Shown here: in pieces, positions 42,127 through 50,284 of the stretch
Position numbering within the stretch: the first letter of the stretch is position 1
How the letters are laid out: each line of letters begins with the position of its first letter
Translations under genes and position numbers: made by a program
NCBI RefSeq assembly: GCF_003634775.1
Contig: NZ_RBXB01000003.1
Location: 310,001 to 374,000 of the forward strand
Direction of reading: 5' to 3'
DNA from: Chryseobacterium defluvii
Lineage (GTDB): Bacteria; Bacteroidota; Bacteroidia; Flavobacteriales; Weeksellaceae
DNA: 64,000 nucleotides
Notes under the pieces: model-generated
Database searches by the model: none
What the model was told of the DNA's origin: nothing
What the model saw: only the letters and a program-made list of their open reading frames with translations

Positions 42127-44115
42127 TTAAAGCTGAGTCGGGCTTTCAGGAGCCTGGATTTCGCTTTCTTCTACCTCATCTTTCTCTTTTATTACGGGAA
42201 TGGTATTGGTTACCGGCTTTTCTGTTAACTCCGGATCCCATGCTCTTTTCCCGAATACTTCTTCTAAATCTTCACGGAAAATCACTTCTTTTTCCAAAAG
42301 CTTACTGGCAAGTGCATCCAGCTTATCCTTATTCTCCGTAAGGATCTGTACGGCTCTGTCATATTGATCTTCAATTAATCTCTTGATCTCGGCATCAATT
42401 TTAGTAGCTGTTTCTTCAGAATAAGGCTTCCCGAAAGAATATTCCGATTGACCAGAGCTATCATAATAAGAAATGTTACCGATATTCGGACTTAGCCCAT
42501 AGATCGTCACCATGGCCTGAGCTCTTTTGGTTACACTTTCCAGATCGGAAAGCGCTCCTGTAGAAATATTATTGAATATCACCTGCTCTGCTGCTCTACC
42601 TCCTAACGTCGCGCACATTTCGTCCAACATTTGTTCAGTTGTGGTAAGCTGTCTCTCTTCAGGAAGGTACCAAGCCGCCCCTAAAGAACGTCCTCTCGGC
42701 ACAATCGTCACTTTCAACAATGGAGACGCATGTTCCACCAACCATGAAATGGTAGCATGTCCTGCTTCATGATAAGCCACTCTTTTCTTTTCAGAAGGTT
42801 TAATGGCTTTATTTTTCTTCTCAAGGCCACCGATAATTCTGTCTACAGCATCGAGGAAGTCCTGCTTGTTTACCGACTCATGATTATTTCTCGCCGCAAT
42901 AAGCGCTGCTTCGTTACAAACATTTGCAATATCCGCTCCACTGAAACCAGGCGTTTGCTTTGCAAGGAATTCACGGTCTACATTATCCGATAATTTAATT
43001 TTCTTTAAGTGAACATCAAAAATCTGTCTTCTTTCGTGTAATTCCGGAAGGTCTACATAGATAGATCTGTCAAAACGGCCGGCTCTCATTAGGGCTTTAT
43101 CAAGAATATCCGCTCTGTTGGTAGCTGCCATAACGATAACATTGGTATCTGTTCCGAAACCATCCATTTCCGTAAGAAGCTGGTTCAGCGTATTCTCTCT
43201 TTCGTCATTTCCGCCTGAGAAATTATTTTTCCCTCTCGCACGTCCGATAGCATCAATTTCATCGATAAAAATAATGGCCGGAGATTTGGCTTTAGCCTGG
43301 GCAAACAGGTCTCTTACCCTTGAAGCTCCTACTCCCACAAACATTTCAACAAAATCTGATCCTGAAAGTGAGAAGAAAGGTACTTTAGCTTCACCTGCAA
43401 CGGCTTTTGCCAATAATGTTTTACCGGTTCCCGGAGGCCCTACCAAAAGGACACCCTTAGGAATTTTACCGCCCAGCTTGGTATATTTTTCAGAGTTTTT
43501 AAGGAAATCTACCACTTCCTGAACTTCTTCTTTTGCACCTTCCAATCCTGCCACATCTTTGAACGTTACCTGAATTCTTTCTTTTTCGTCGAAAAGCTTC
43601 GCTTTAGATTTTCCGATAGAGAAAATTTGTCCACCGGGACCTCCACCACCGCCCATTCTTCTGAACAGAAGGAAATAGAACAATCCTAAGATGGCGATCC
43701 AGATCAATGCAGAAACTAAAATATCCGTGAATGGATTTTTTCCTGCGCCATAATCTTTAGTGGTTTTTATATTAACGTTGTCGGCTTTTACTTTGTCGAA
43801 TTTCTGAAGGAAAAGCTGAAGATCTCCATATTTTACAGTATAATCTGCTTTCGGAGCTTCGAAGACTGAAAACGGATTCGTTTCGGTGCTTTTCTTCACC
43901 ATTTCCGTTTTGGCAGCCTGTGTAAGAAATACATCGGCCTTTTCGGTCTCCTTATATATCAATACATTCTGAATTTTCCCTGACTGCATGATTCTGAAGA
44001 ACTCATCTTCATCTATAGATTTTGCATTATCGCCTCCTAAAAAGTTGGAACCAAAAAATAACAAAAGTGCTATGATCGCAATCGGAAAAAACCAGTTAAA
44101 TCCTTTATTGTTCAT
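42127..44115 (-). CDS. ftsH: ATP-dependent zinc metalloprotease FtsH
   Basis: A 662-residue membrane-anchored AAA+ protease that degrades membrane and regulatory proteins. Helix 1 is at residues 8-26 and a periplasmic domain follows; helix 2 is near 130-150. The AAA domain has Walker [15 protein letters not shown], Walker [12 protein letters not shown] and the SRH region [20 protein letters not shown]. The zinc site is HEAGHA, with the third ligand in the downstream protease domain. The C-terminal tail is acidic. It is co-transcribed with rsfS (16-base gap). Confidence 0.97.
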   Translation of the reverse strand: MNNKGFNWFFPIAIIALLLFFGSNFLGGDNAKSIDEDEFFRIMQSGKIQNVLIYKETEKADVFLTQAAKTEMVKKSTETNPFSVFEAPKADYTVKYGDLQLFLQKFDKVKADNVNIKTTKDYGAGKNPFTDILVSALIWIAILGLFYFLLFRRMGGGGGPGGQIFSIGKSKAKLFDEKERIQVTFKDVAGLEGAKEEVQEVVDFLKNSEKYTKLGGKIPKGVLLVGPPGTGKTLLAKAVAGEAKVPFFSLSGSDFVEMFVGVGASRVRDLFAQAKAKSPAIIFIDEIDAIGRARGKNNFSGGNDERENTLNQLLTEMDGFGTDTNVIVMAATNRADILDKALMRAGRFDRSIYVDLPELHERRQIFDVHLKKIKLSDNVDREFLAKQTPGFSGADIANVCNEAALIAARNNHESVNKQDFLDAVDRIIGGLEKKNKAIKPSEKKRVAYHEAGHATISWLVEHASPLLKVTIVPRGRSLGAAWYLPEERQLTTTEQMLDEMCATLGGRAAEQVIFNNISTGALSDLESVTKRAQAMVTIYGLSPNIGNISYYDSSGQSEYSFGKPYSEETATKIDAEIKRLIEDQYDRAVQILTENKDKLDALASKLLEKEVIFREDLEEVFGKRAWDPELTEKPVTNTIPVIKEKDEVEESEIQAPESPTQL

Positions 44116-44131
44116 TTATACTTTTTAAAAT

Positions 44132-44500
44132 TTAAAATTCATTTTCAATTTTGGTGATTGCCGCATCACCCCATAGTTCTTCTATATCATAGTACTCTCG
44201 TACCTGTTTCTGAAATATATGAACTACCACTGAAACGTAATCTACCAAAACCCACATCGCATTTTCGGTACCCTCTACATGCCATGGTCTTTCCTTAAGT
44301 TCGTTTCTTACTTTTTTTTCTACACTTCCTGCAATGGCGGCTACCTGCGTGTTAGAATTTCCGCTACATATCACAAACGTCTCTGCTACAGAGTTTTCTA
44401 TTTTGGAAAGATCGAAGATCATAATATCTTCACCTTTTACATCCTGGATAGCGTCAACGATTTTATCTAATAGTGCTTGCTTTTCTGCTGTTTTATTCAT
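44132..44500 (-). CDS. rsfS: ribosome silencing factor RsfS
   Basis: A 122-residue protein of the Iojap/RsfS family that binds ribosomal protein uL14 and blocks subunit joining during starvation. Family stretches are IQDVKGEDIMIFDLS, FVICSGNSNTQVAAIAGSV, RPWHVEGTENAMWVLVDY and VVHIFQKQVREYYDIEELW. The length is typical. It is the first gene of the rsfS-ftsH operon and divergent from birA; a -7 element lies 20 bases upstream. Confidence 0.95.
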   Translation of the reverse strand: MNKTAEKQALLDKIVDAIQDVKGEDIMIFDLSKIENSVAETFVICSGNSNTQVAAIAGSVEKKVRNELKERPWHVEGTENAMWVLVDYVSVVVHIFQKQVREYYDIEELWGDAAITKIENEF

Positions 44501-44520
44501 TAAAAATATACTATAATCTG

Positions 44521-44528
44521 CAAATTTA
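44521..44528 (-). promoter_or_regulatory. -7 promoter element (TAAATTTG, minus strand) of rsfS-ftsH
   Basis: Exact TAnnTTTG match 20 bases upstream of the rsfS ATG; no clear -33 TTG. Confidence 0.55.
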
Positions 44529-44587
44529 TTGTTTTTTCTTTACTTTAGCCTTACTTTTAGGGCTTTAATGTCTTAAAGTTTTCTTAA

Positions 44588-45301
44588 ATGAGCGAACTGT
44601 TTTACCTAAAAGAATGTTCTTCTACTAATGACGAAATTTCCAGGTTTTTACTTTACGAAGGTTCAGACTTTGTGTGTGTGTACACTTTCAATCAAACCAA
44701 AGGAAGAGGGCAATATGGAAATAGCTGGGCATCTGCTCCGGAACACAATCTGGCTTACACGTTAGCTGTAAACACTTTAAACATTACTATTACTGATAGC
44801 TTATTCAATTATTATACCGCAACAGTCATCATGGATTTCCTTGCCAATTTGACTGAAAACCCAGTAAAAATAAAGTGGCCAAATGATATCATTCTTAAAA
44901 ATAAGAAAATAGCCGGGATTTTAATTGAAAAGAAAAAGATAAACGGTCAAAATTATTTCATCATAGGATCCGGAATCAATATTCTTCAGGAAAAATTCGA
45001 AATTTCCAATGCCGGATCATTGTTAACACAGACTGGTAAACGTTTTCATCTTAAGGATTTTGTTTCTGATTTCCATACTTTTCTGGTGGAAAAACTGAAA
45101 AATATTCCCTCTGAACAGGAAATCATGGATAATTTTAATTCAAACTTATTTCGAAAAGATGAAATTTCGGTATTCGAGAATGAGCAAGGAAGACAAAATG
45201 GCATTATCCGTTTTGCGGATGAAAAAGGTGAAATCTGGATTGAGTTGGAAAAAGGCGGGATGCAATCTTTTTATCACAAAGAAATAAAGCTGCTTTACTG
45301 A
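44588..45301 (+). CDS. birA: biotin--[acetyl-CoA-carboxylase] ligase
   Basis: A 237-residue biotin protein ligase that activates biotin as biotinyl-AMP and attaches it to carboxylase carrier domains. It has the biotin/ATP loop KGRGQYGNSWAS (family GRGRxGRxW), KWPNDI and GILIEKKKING. There is no N-terminal helix-turn-helix, so this is the non-regulatory class I form. It ends 7 bases inside the convergent lptF-like gene, whose last codons overlap its own. Confidence 0.93.
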   Translation: MSELFYLKECSSTNDEISRFLLYEGSDFVCVYTFNQTKGRGQYGNSWASAPEHNLAYTLAVNTLNITITDSLFNYYTATVIMDFLANLTENPVKIKWPNDIILKNKKIAGILIEKKKINGQNYFIIGSGINILQEKFEISNAGSLLTQTGKRFHLKDFVSDFHTFLVEKLKNIPSEQEIMDNFNSNLFRKDEISVFENEQGRQNGIIRFADEKGEIWIELEKGGMQSFYHKEIKLLY

Positions 45302-46407
45302 TTGGCTCTTTTCAGATACAGGAATAAAGCTAAAGGTAAGAATATCATGTTCGGAAACCACATCGCTAAAGCAGGGCTCATGCTTTTATTTTCGGAAACC
45401 ACTTTCAAGGCTTCAAATGAAAAGACGAAAATAAATGCCAGAGAAATTCCGACCGCCAAGTTAATTCCCAAGCCTCCTCTTCTTTTCTGGGAAGAAAGTG
45501 AAAGTGCTAAAAAGGTTAGAATTACAATGGAAACCGGCATGGATGTTCTTTGATAAAGCTCGTTCAGGTGGGCATTCAGGTTACTGTTTCCTTTTTCTTT
45601 TTCTCTTTTGATAAACTTGATCAGCTCCGGTGTTGTTTTGTTCTGCCCTAAAAGTTCATTCGGGAAAAGTTCTTCCGGGGCATGCCCATAGCTTTTTCTT
45701 AATTCAAAACCATTATTAAGTTTTTGAGAATCATCTTTATTGGTTGTCTTTTCAAAATAACTGTTTAAAACAAACTGTTTTTTATCTTTATCCCAGTATA
45801 CATCATTGGCTTTGAGCTCATACATCAGTTTCCTGTTTTTATCGAATTTTTGGAAAATAAAACCTGAACCTCTTCTTTCTCTCTTATTCCATGAATTCAC
45901 AAAGATATATTCTGTTTTACTAAGCTGTGCAGAAACAGGCGCCGTTCCTAGTACTTTTTCTTTATTCGCTGCATTATAAGTGTATGCCTCCAATTCATTT
46001 TTTTTGATATTGGCCCAGGGCAATACGAAGTGATTGACAACCAATGACAGGGAAGCGATGAAAAGCGAGGTAAACAAATAAGGTTTTGCAAATCTGTGAA
46101 AACTTGCGCCACTACTGATCACTGCTACAATTTCGGTATTATTTGCCATTCTAGAGGTGAAATAGATCACGGAAATAAAAACCAGAATCGACAAAAAGGT
46201 CATGACAAGATTAATAATCCAGAAGGGGTAGAAATGCATCAGGAAATACGCTAAATCCAACTTAGGATCCAGTAGTTTCGCATTTTCTATTCTTGGAATT
46301 TTCTGCTGAATATCGATCACCAATACAACGATAGACAACAATATCAACATGAAACTGAAAGTTCCAAGATATTTTTTAATGATATATCGGTCTATAATGG
46401 TGAACAT
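45295..46407 (-). CDS. LptF/LptG-family permease
   Basis: A 370-residue inner-membrane protein with the YjgP/YjgQ layout: helices near 15-35, 55-80 and 95-120, a large periplasmic beta-jellyroll region (about 130-265), and three C-terminal helices (SIVILTFLALSLSSQKRRGG..., ...MIFLPLALFLYLKRA). Together with LptB this family extracts lipopolysaccharide for transport to the outer membrane. Whether it is LptF or LptG cannot be said. It follows tgt by 10 bases in a minus-strand operon and overlaps convergent birA by 7 bases. Confidence 0.88.
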   Translation of the reverse strand: MFTIIDRYIIKKYLGTFSFMLILLSIVVLVIDIQQKIPRIENAKLLDPKLDLAYFLMHFYPFWIINLVMTFLSILVFISVIYFTSRMANNTEIVAVISSGASFHRFAKPYLFTSLFIASLSLVVNHFVLPWANIKKNELEAYTYNAANKEKVLGTAPVSAQLSKTEYIFVNSWNKRERRGSGFIFQKFDKNRKLMYELKANDVYWDKDKKQFVLNSYFEKTTNKDDSQKLNNGFELRKSYGHAPEELFPNELLGQNKTTPELIKFIKREKEKGNSNLNAHLNELYQRTSMPVSIVILTFLALSLSSQKRRGGLGINLAVGISLAFIFVFSFEALKVVSENKSMSPALAMWFPNMIFLPLALFLYLKRANQ

Positions 46408-46417
46408 CGTTTTTATT

Positions 46418-47548
46418 TTAAAGTCTTTGTCTTAAAACCGGAACCACCGATTTTTTCCATTCATAAAAATCTCCTGCGATGATATGCTCTCTGGCTACCT
46501 TAACCAGATCTAAATAAAATGCAAGGTTGTGTATCGAAGCGATTTGTTTGGCCAGATATTCTTTGGAAACGAATAAATGACGCAAATAAGCTTTCGAATA
46601 TTCCTGATCTACAAAGCTGGTCCCGAATTCATCCAAAGGCGAAAAGTCACGTTTCCATTTTTCATTTTTCAGGTTCATTACGCCTTTCCATGTGAAAAGC
46701 ATGGCATTTCTTGCGTTTCTTGTAGGCATTACACAATCCATCATATCAATTCCCAAGCCAATAGATTCTAAAATATTCCAAGGGGTTCCTACTCCCATTA
46801 AATATCTTGGCTTTTCTTTTGGCAGGATATCCGTTACCTCATCGGTAATTCTGTACATTTCTTCTTCCGGCTCTCCTACAGAAAGCCCTCCGATTGCATT
46901 TCCTTCTGCTCCTGCTTCAGAAATGACCTCAGCAGAGATTTTTCTCAGATCCGAATATGTGGATCCCTGAACAATAGGGAACAATCTTTGTTTGTGTCCG
47001 TATAATTCTTTATTCTCTTCAGTCCATTCAATGCATCTCTTCAACCAGCGGTGCGTAAGCTCCATGGATGATTTGGCCTGATTATATTCGCATGGATAAG
47101 GGGTACATTCATCAAAGGCCATAAAGATATCTGCTCCGATTTGTCTTTGAATTTCCATAGACTTTTCCGGAGAGATAAAATGGTAGCTTCCGTCGATATG
47201 AGATTTGAATTTCACACCTTCTTCGGTCATTTTTCTGCTGCTCGCCAGTGAAAACACCTGAAATCCACCTGAATCGGTAAGAATAGGAAGATCCCAATTC
47301 ATAAATTTATGTAAACCTCCTGCTTCCTGCATAATATCCATAGTCGGACGCAAATACAGGTGATAGGTGTTACCCAGAATGATCTGGGCTTTTATGTCTT
47401 CTTTTAGTTCTCTCTGATGGACTGTTTTCACACTGGCAACAGTTCCTACCGGCATAAATATAGGCGTTTGGATTGTACCGTGATCAGTGGTAATTTCTCC
47501 GGCTCTTGCCTTTCCTTCAGAGGTTTTTTCTATATTAAAAAATTTCAT
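46418..47548 (-). CDS. tgt: queuine tRNA-ribosyltransferase, apparently without the zinc cysteines
   Basis: A 376-residue enzyme that swaps guanine-34 of certain tRNAs for a queuosine precursor. The catalytic motifs are intact: general base in LTDSGGFQVFSL, nucleophile Asp in GIDMMDCVMPTR, and GGLSVGE. In E. coli the CxCxxC zinc ligands fall between 'PLDPE' and 'YSRAYLHHL'. Here the same spot reads PLDEFGTSFVDQEYSKAYL, with no cysteine, although the last ligand His (IASIHNLAFY) is kept. The zinc site is therefore probably lost or changed. The gene lies between the DUF4296 lipoprotein and lptF-like genes, an order I recall as common in flavobacteria. Confidence 0.95.
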   Translation of the reverse strand: MKFFNIEKTSEGKARAGEITTDHGTIQTPIFMPVGTVASVKTVHQRELKEDIKAQIILGNTYHLYLRPTMDIMQEAGGLHKFMNWDLPILTDSGGFQVFSLASSRKMTEEGVKFKSHIDGSYHFISPEKSMEIQRQIGADIFMAFDECTPYPCEYNQAKSSMELTHRWLKRCIEWTEENKELYGHKQRLFPIVQGSTYSDLRKISAEVISEAGAEGNAIGGLSVGEPEEEMYRITDEVTDILPKEKPRYLMGVGTPWNILESIGLGIDMMDCVMPTRNARNAMLFTWKGVMNLKNEKWKRDFSPLDEFGTSFVDQEYSKAYLRHLFVSKEYLAKQIASIHNLAFYLDLVKVAREHIIAGDFYEWKKSVVPVLRQRL

Positions 47549-47617
47549 TCAAATACATTTTAGCTACCGCCATTGACGGTTGATATTTTGCCGAATGGAA
47601 CATGTCCTGCATCATAT

Positions 47618-47986
47618 TTATCTTGCAAAAGAAGGAACATTCTGATTCTTCTTCATTTTTTCATCAACATATTTTTCCGCTTTCGGATCTTTTTCTAATA
47701 ATATTTTCTGAGCTTCCTCGGTAATTTCCTTCAGCTTATTCTTTACTACATAATATTTGTAACTTTCTACAAAGTCGTCAGGCTTTACATTATGGGATTT
47801 AAGAACGAATCTGGTTCCGCTTTCCATATTTTTCCCTTGAAACATGTAACTCGCCTGATCATTAACTGCCAAATCAGCCAGGATTTCAGCCATAGTATCT
47901 TCATCCACAAGACTTTTCGGCTTATCGACATAATCTACACATGAAAACATGCTCAATAGAATGAAAATACTGATTATTTTTCTCAT
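47618..47986 (-). CDS. DUF4296 lipoprotein
   Basis: A 122-residue lipoprotein: MRKIISIFILLSMFSC sets Cys16 as the lipidated residue. The helical core (DEDTMAEILADLAVNDQAS, KPDDFVESYKYYVVKNKLKEI) fits DUF4296 of Bacteroidota; function unknown. I chose the ATG at 47986 rather than one eight codons earlier because it overlaps the stop of the upstream glycosyltransferase as ATGA, a translational-coupling arrangement. The next gene, tgt, begins after 69 bases. Confidence 0.82.
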   Translation of the reverse strand: MRKIISIFILLSMFSCVDYVDKPKSLVDEDTMAEILADLAVNDQASYMFQGKNMESGTRFVLKSHNVKPDDFVESYKYYVVKNKLKEITEEAQKILLEKDPKAEKYVDEKMKKNQNVPSFAR

Positions 47987-48699
47987 AATCTGTTGATTAA
48001 AGATTTCCATTTCAGGTTGAGAACCCCAAAAACCGCTTCATGTATGATCCCGCCATTCATTTTACTCTCTCCTAAAACCCTGTTGGTAAAGATAATAGGT
48101 TCTTCCACAATTTTAAAGCCTTTTTTAAAGGCTCTGAATTTCATTTCGATCTGGAATCCGTATCCCTTCAGTTTTACGTTATCCAATCCTATTTCTTCCA
48201 ACACTTTTCTTGAAAAGCAGACAAAACCAGCTGTTGTATCATGAATGGGAAGCCCTAAAATAAATCTTACATATTTAGAGGCAAAATAGGAAAGTAAAAC
48301 TCTTCCCATAGGCCAGTTCACCACATTTACTCCTTTAGAATAACGGGAACCGATCGCCATATCCGCCTGTAAGCAAGCTTTATATAGTTTAGGCAAATCA
48401 TTTGGATTATGGGAAAAATCGGCATCCATTTCAAAAATGTAATCATAATTGTTCTGAATAGCCCATTTAAATCCATGAATATAAGCTTTCCCTAAACCAT
48501 CTTTCGTGTGCCTTATAGACAAATGCAGATGGTGTGGAAAACTTTTCTGTAATTCTTTTACAATTTCAGCGGTCCCATCGGGAGATGAGTCATCCACTAC
48601 CAAAATATGAAAGTCATCTTCCAATGCAAAAACCGCGGAAATAATATTTTCAATATTTTCCTTTTCGTTATAAGTTGGAATGATGACGAGTTTTTTCAT
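47983..48699 (-). CDS. polyprenol-phosphate mannosyltransferase-like GT2 glycosyltransferase
   Basis: A 238-residue family 2 glycosyltransferase of the dolichol/polyprenol monophosphomannose synthase type. The nucleotide-sugar motif is VVDDSSPDGTAE, the metal-binding DxD-like site is EMDADFSHNP, and IGSRYSKG and TAGFVCFSRKVLEEI follow. There are no C-terminal membrane helices, as in short DPM1 forms. It probably transfers a hexose from a nucleotide sugar to polyprenyl phosphate for envelope glycans. The first of four genes in the operon (then DUF4296, tgt, lptF-like). The start MKKLVIIPTYNEKENI is preferred over the upstream in-frame codon. Confidence 0.9.
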   Translation of the reverse strand: MKKLVIIPTYNEKENIENIISAVFALEDDFHILVVDDSSPDGTAEIVKELQKSFPHHLHLSIRHTKDGLGKAYIHGFKWAIQNNYDYIFEMDADFSHNPNDLPKLYKACLQADMAIGSRYSKGVNVVNWPMGRVLLSYFASKYVRFILGLPIHDTTAGFVCFSRKVLEEIGLDNVKLKGYGFQIEMKFRAFKKGFKIVEEPIIFTNRVLGESKMNGGIIHEAVFGVLNLKWKSLINRL

Positions 48700-48708
48700 T
48701 TCAGTTTG

Positions 48709-48716
48709 CAAAGATA
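48709..48716 (-). promoter_or_regulatory. -7 promoter element (TATCTTTG, minus strand)
   Basis: Exact TAnnTTTG match 9 bases upstream of the glycosyltransferase ATG. The nearest TTG is 25 bases further up, slightly beyond the usual spacing. Confidence 0.6.
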
Positions 48717-48753
48717 GTTTATTTAACCTTTTTATTTTATACAAAATAATCTA

Positions 48754-48761
48754 TAATTTTG
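48754..48761 (+). promoter_or_regulatory. -7 promoter element (TAATTTTG) of the DUF4271-hemD unit
   Basis: Exact TAnnTTTG match 14 bases before the inferred TTG start at 48776. It lies 37 bases from the opposing promoter at 48709-48716. Confidence 0.6.
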
Positions 48762-48775
48762 CAAAAAACATTCCG

Positions 48776-49444
48776 TTGCCGCTATCACAAAATTTTATAA
48801 ATCATGTAAGAATACCTGAGAACAACGATTGGGTAATCTTTATATTACTGGGCTGTATATTTTTATATATTTTCATGATGAATGTCATAGAAAGAGAAGC
48901 CAACCTGAGAGATTTTATGCTTCAGAAATATTTTGATGCAAGTAATAACCTTCCGAGCTGGGTGATTACCTCCTGCGTCACGGCAGTTACTCTGGCTGTT
49001 CTTATTTCCCAATATATACCTGTTGTGCCTAAATACATTGCTGATTTACAAATTGCAGGGTACCAACTGAATAAATTCGGGTATAGTTTAATTGCCATTA
49101 CATTTTTTTATCTCACAAAATCCACTTTAGGTTTTTTATTCTACCAAAGTATCGGAGACGGAAAAAAATGGACAATTTTTTATTTTACTGCCACAAAATT
49201 TTATTTCATCCTGTCATTTTTGTTGATAATTTTATGTGTTACCCATTATTATTTCCCGGTAGACAGAAGTAAAATATTTTTGTATTATTTATTCTTCTTC
49301 TCTTTCGTATTCATTTTCAAGGTATTTTTCTATTTATTTCACAGAAACAACATCTTACCGGAAAAATGGTATTATAAATTTTTGTATATTTGCACCCTCC
49401 AAATCGCGCCTTTATTGTTGCTTTGGAAATTATTATTTTTTTAA
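48776..49444 (+). CDS. DUF4271 membrane protein
   Basis: About 222 residues with five or six membrane helices. RIPENNDWVIFILLGCIFLY near the start and FMLQKYFDASN are the DUF4271 hallmark. In Bacteroidota this family sits directly before hemD, as here (8-base gap); function unknown. The open frame extends upstream to 48680, but that would place the start before the promoter. The first start-like codon after the promoter is TTG at 48776, giving MPLSQNFINHVRIPENND. The exact start is uncertain. Confidence 0.78.
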   Translation: MPLSQNFINHVRIPENNDWVIFILLGCIFLYIFMMNVIEREANLRDFMLQKYFDASNNLPSWVITSCVTAVTLAVLISQYIPVVPKYIADLQIAGYQLNKFGYSLIAITFFYLTKSTLGFLFYQSIGDGKKWTIFYFTATKFYFILSFLLIILCVTHYYFPVDRSKIFLYYLFFFSFVFIFKVFFYLFHRNNILPEKWYYKFLYICTLQIAPLLLLWKLLFF

Positions 49445-49452
49445 TATAGTCA

Positions 49453-50196
49453 ATGATGAGAATAAAGTCTATATTGGTTTCACAACCAGCACCAAGTGAG
49501 TCTTCCCCATATTTGGATATAGCGAAGAAGGAAAAAATAAAAATTGATTTCCGACCTTTCATCCATGTTGAAGGGGTTGATAATAAAGAGCTTAGAACTC
49601 AGAAGATTGATCTGACGCAGTATACAGGAATTATCTTTACCAGTAAAAATGCGGTGGATCATTATTTCAGGCTTGCCGAAGAACTGCGTTTTACAGTTCC
49701 GGATACGATGAGATATATCTGTCAGTCGGAAGCTATTGCCAACTATCTTCAAAAGCATATTGTCTACAGAAAAAGAAAAATCAGCTTTGGGGAGAAAAAC
49801 TTCTCAGACCTGCTACCGCTTTTCAAGAAGTTCCCGGCTGAAAAATATTTACTTCCTTCATCAGATGTATTGAGTCCGGATATTCCTAAAACGCTAGATG
49901 CCGCCAACATTGAATGGACCAGAGCGATCATGTACAGAACAGTTTGCAGCGATCTTACCGATATTAATGTTAAGGATTATGATATGCTGATCTTTTTCAG
50001 CCCGCAAGGAATCAAATCTTTGCAACAGAATTTCCCAGACTTCAAACAGGATGAAACCAAAATCGGAGTTTTCGGAAACACAACTTTAGCAGCAGCAGAA
50101 GAAGCTGGGTTAAGAGTAGATTTAATGGCTCCTACAAAGGAAACACCGTCCATGACAATGGCACTTGAAAAATATGTAAAAGCGCTTCATAAGTAG
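49453..50196 (+). CDS. hemD: uroporphyrinogen-III synthase
   Basis: A 247-residue enzyme that closes and inverts hydroxymethylbilane into uroporphyrinogen III for haem. The family is poorly conserved, but the bilobed pattern is visible: ILVSQPAP at the start, GIIFTSKNAVDHYF, YLLPSSDVLSPDIPKTLDA, MLIFFSPQGIKSL and IGVFGNTTLAAAEEAGL. The ATG could be 49453 or 49456. It follows DUF4271 closely, probably as one transcript, and ends in a terminator. Confidence 0.9.
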   Translation: MMRIKSILVSQPAPSESSPYLDIAKKEKIKIDFRPFIHVEGVDNKELRTQKIDLTQYTGIIFTSKNAVDHYFRLAEELRFTVPDTMRYICQSEAIANYLQKHIVYRKRKISFGEKNFSDLLPLFKKFPAEKYLLPSSDVLSPDIPKTLDAANIEWTRAIMYRTVCSDLTDINVKDYDMLIFFSPQGIKSLQQNFPDFKQDETKIGVFGNTTLAAAEEAGLRVDLMAPTKETPSMTMALEKYVKALHK

Positions 50197-50218
50197 TTTT
50201 TCATACTGAAAATAAAGC

Positions 50219-50255
50219 AACCGTCTTTTCAATAAAGGAAAGATGGTTTTTTTTT
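50219..50255 (+). terminator. Rho-independent terminator after hemD
   Basis: Stem AACCGTCTTT / AAAGATGGTT (one G-U pair) followed by a nine-base T-run. Confidence 0.8.
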
Positions 50256-50258
50256 AAT

Positions 50259-50266
50259 TAAATTTG
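50259..50266 (+). promoter_or_regulatory. -7 promoter element (TAAATTTG)
   Basis: Exact TAnnTTTG match 18 bases before the ATG at 50285, immediately after the hemD terminator. Confidence 0.55.
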
Positions 50267-50284
50267 AACAAGAATTAACATTGA

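Noticed and set aside
43118..43522. 134-codon open frame opposite ftsH
   Set aside because: Lies within the conserved AAA domain of ftsH on the other strand; no independent support.
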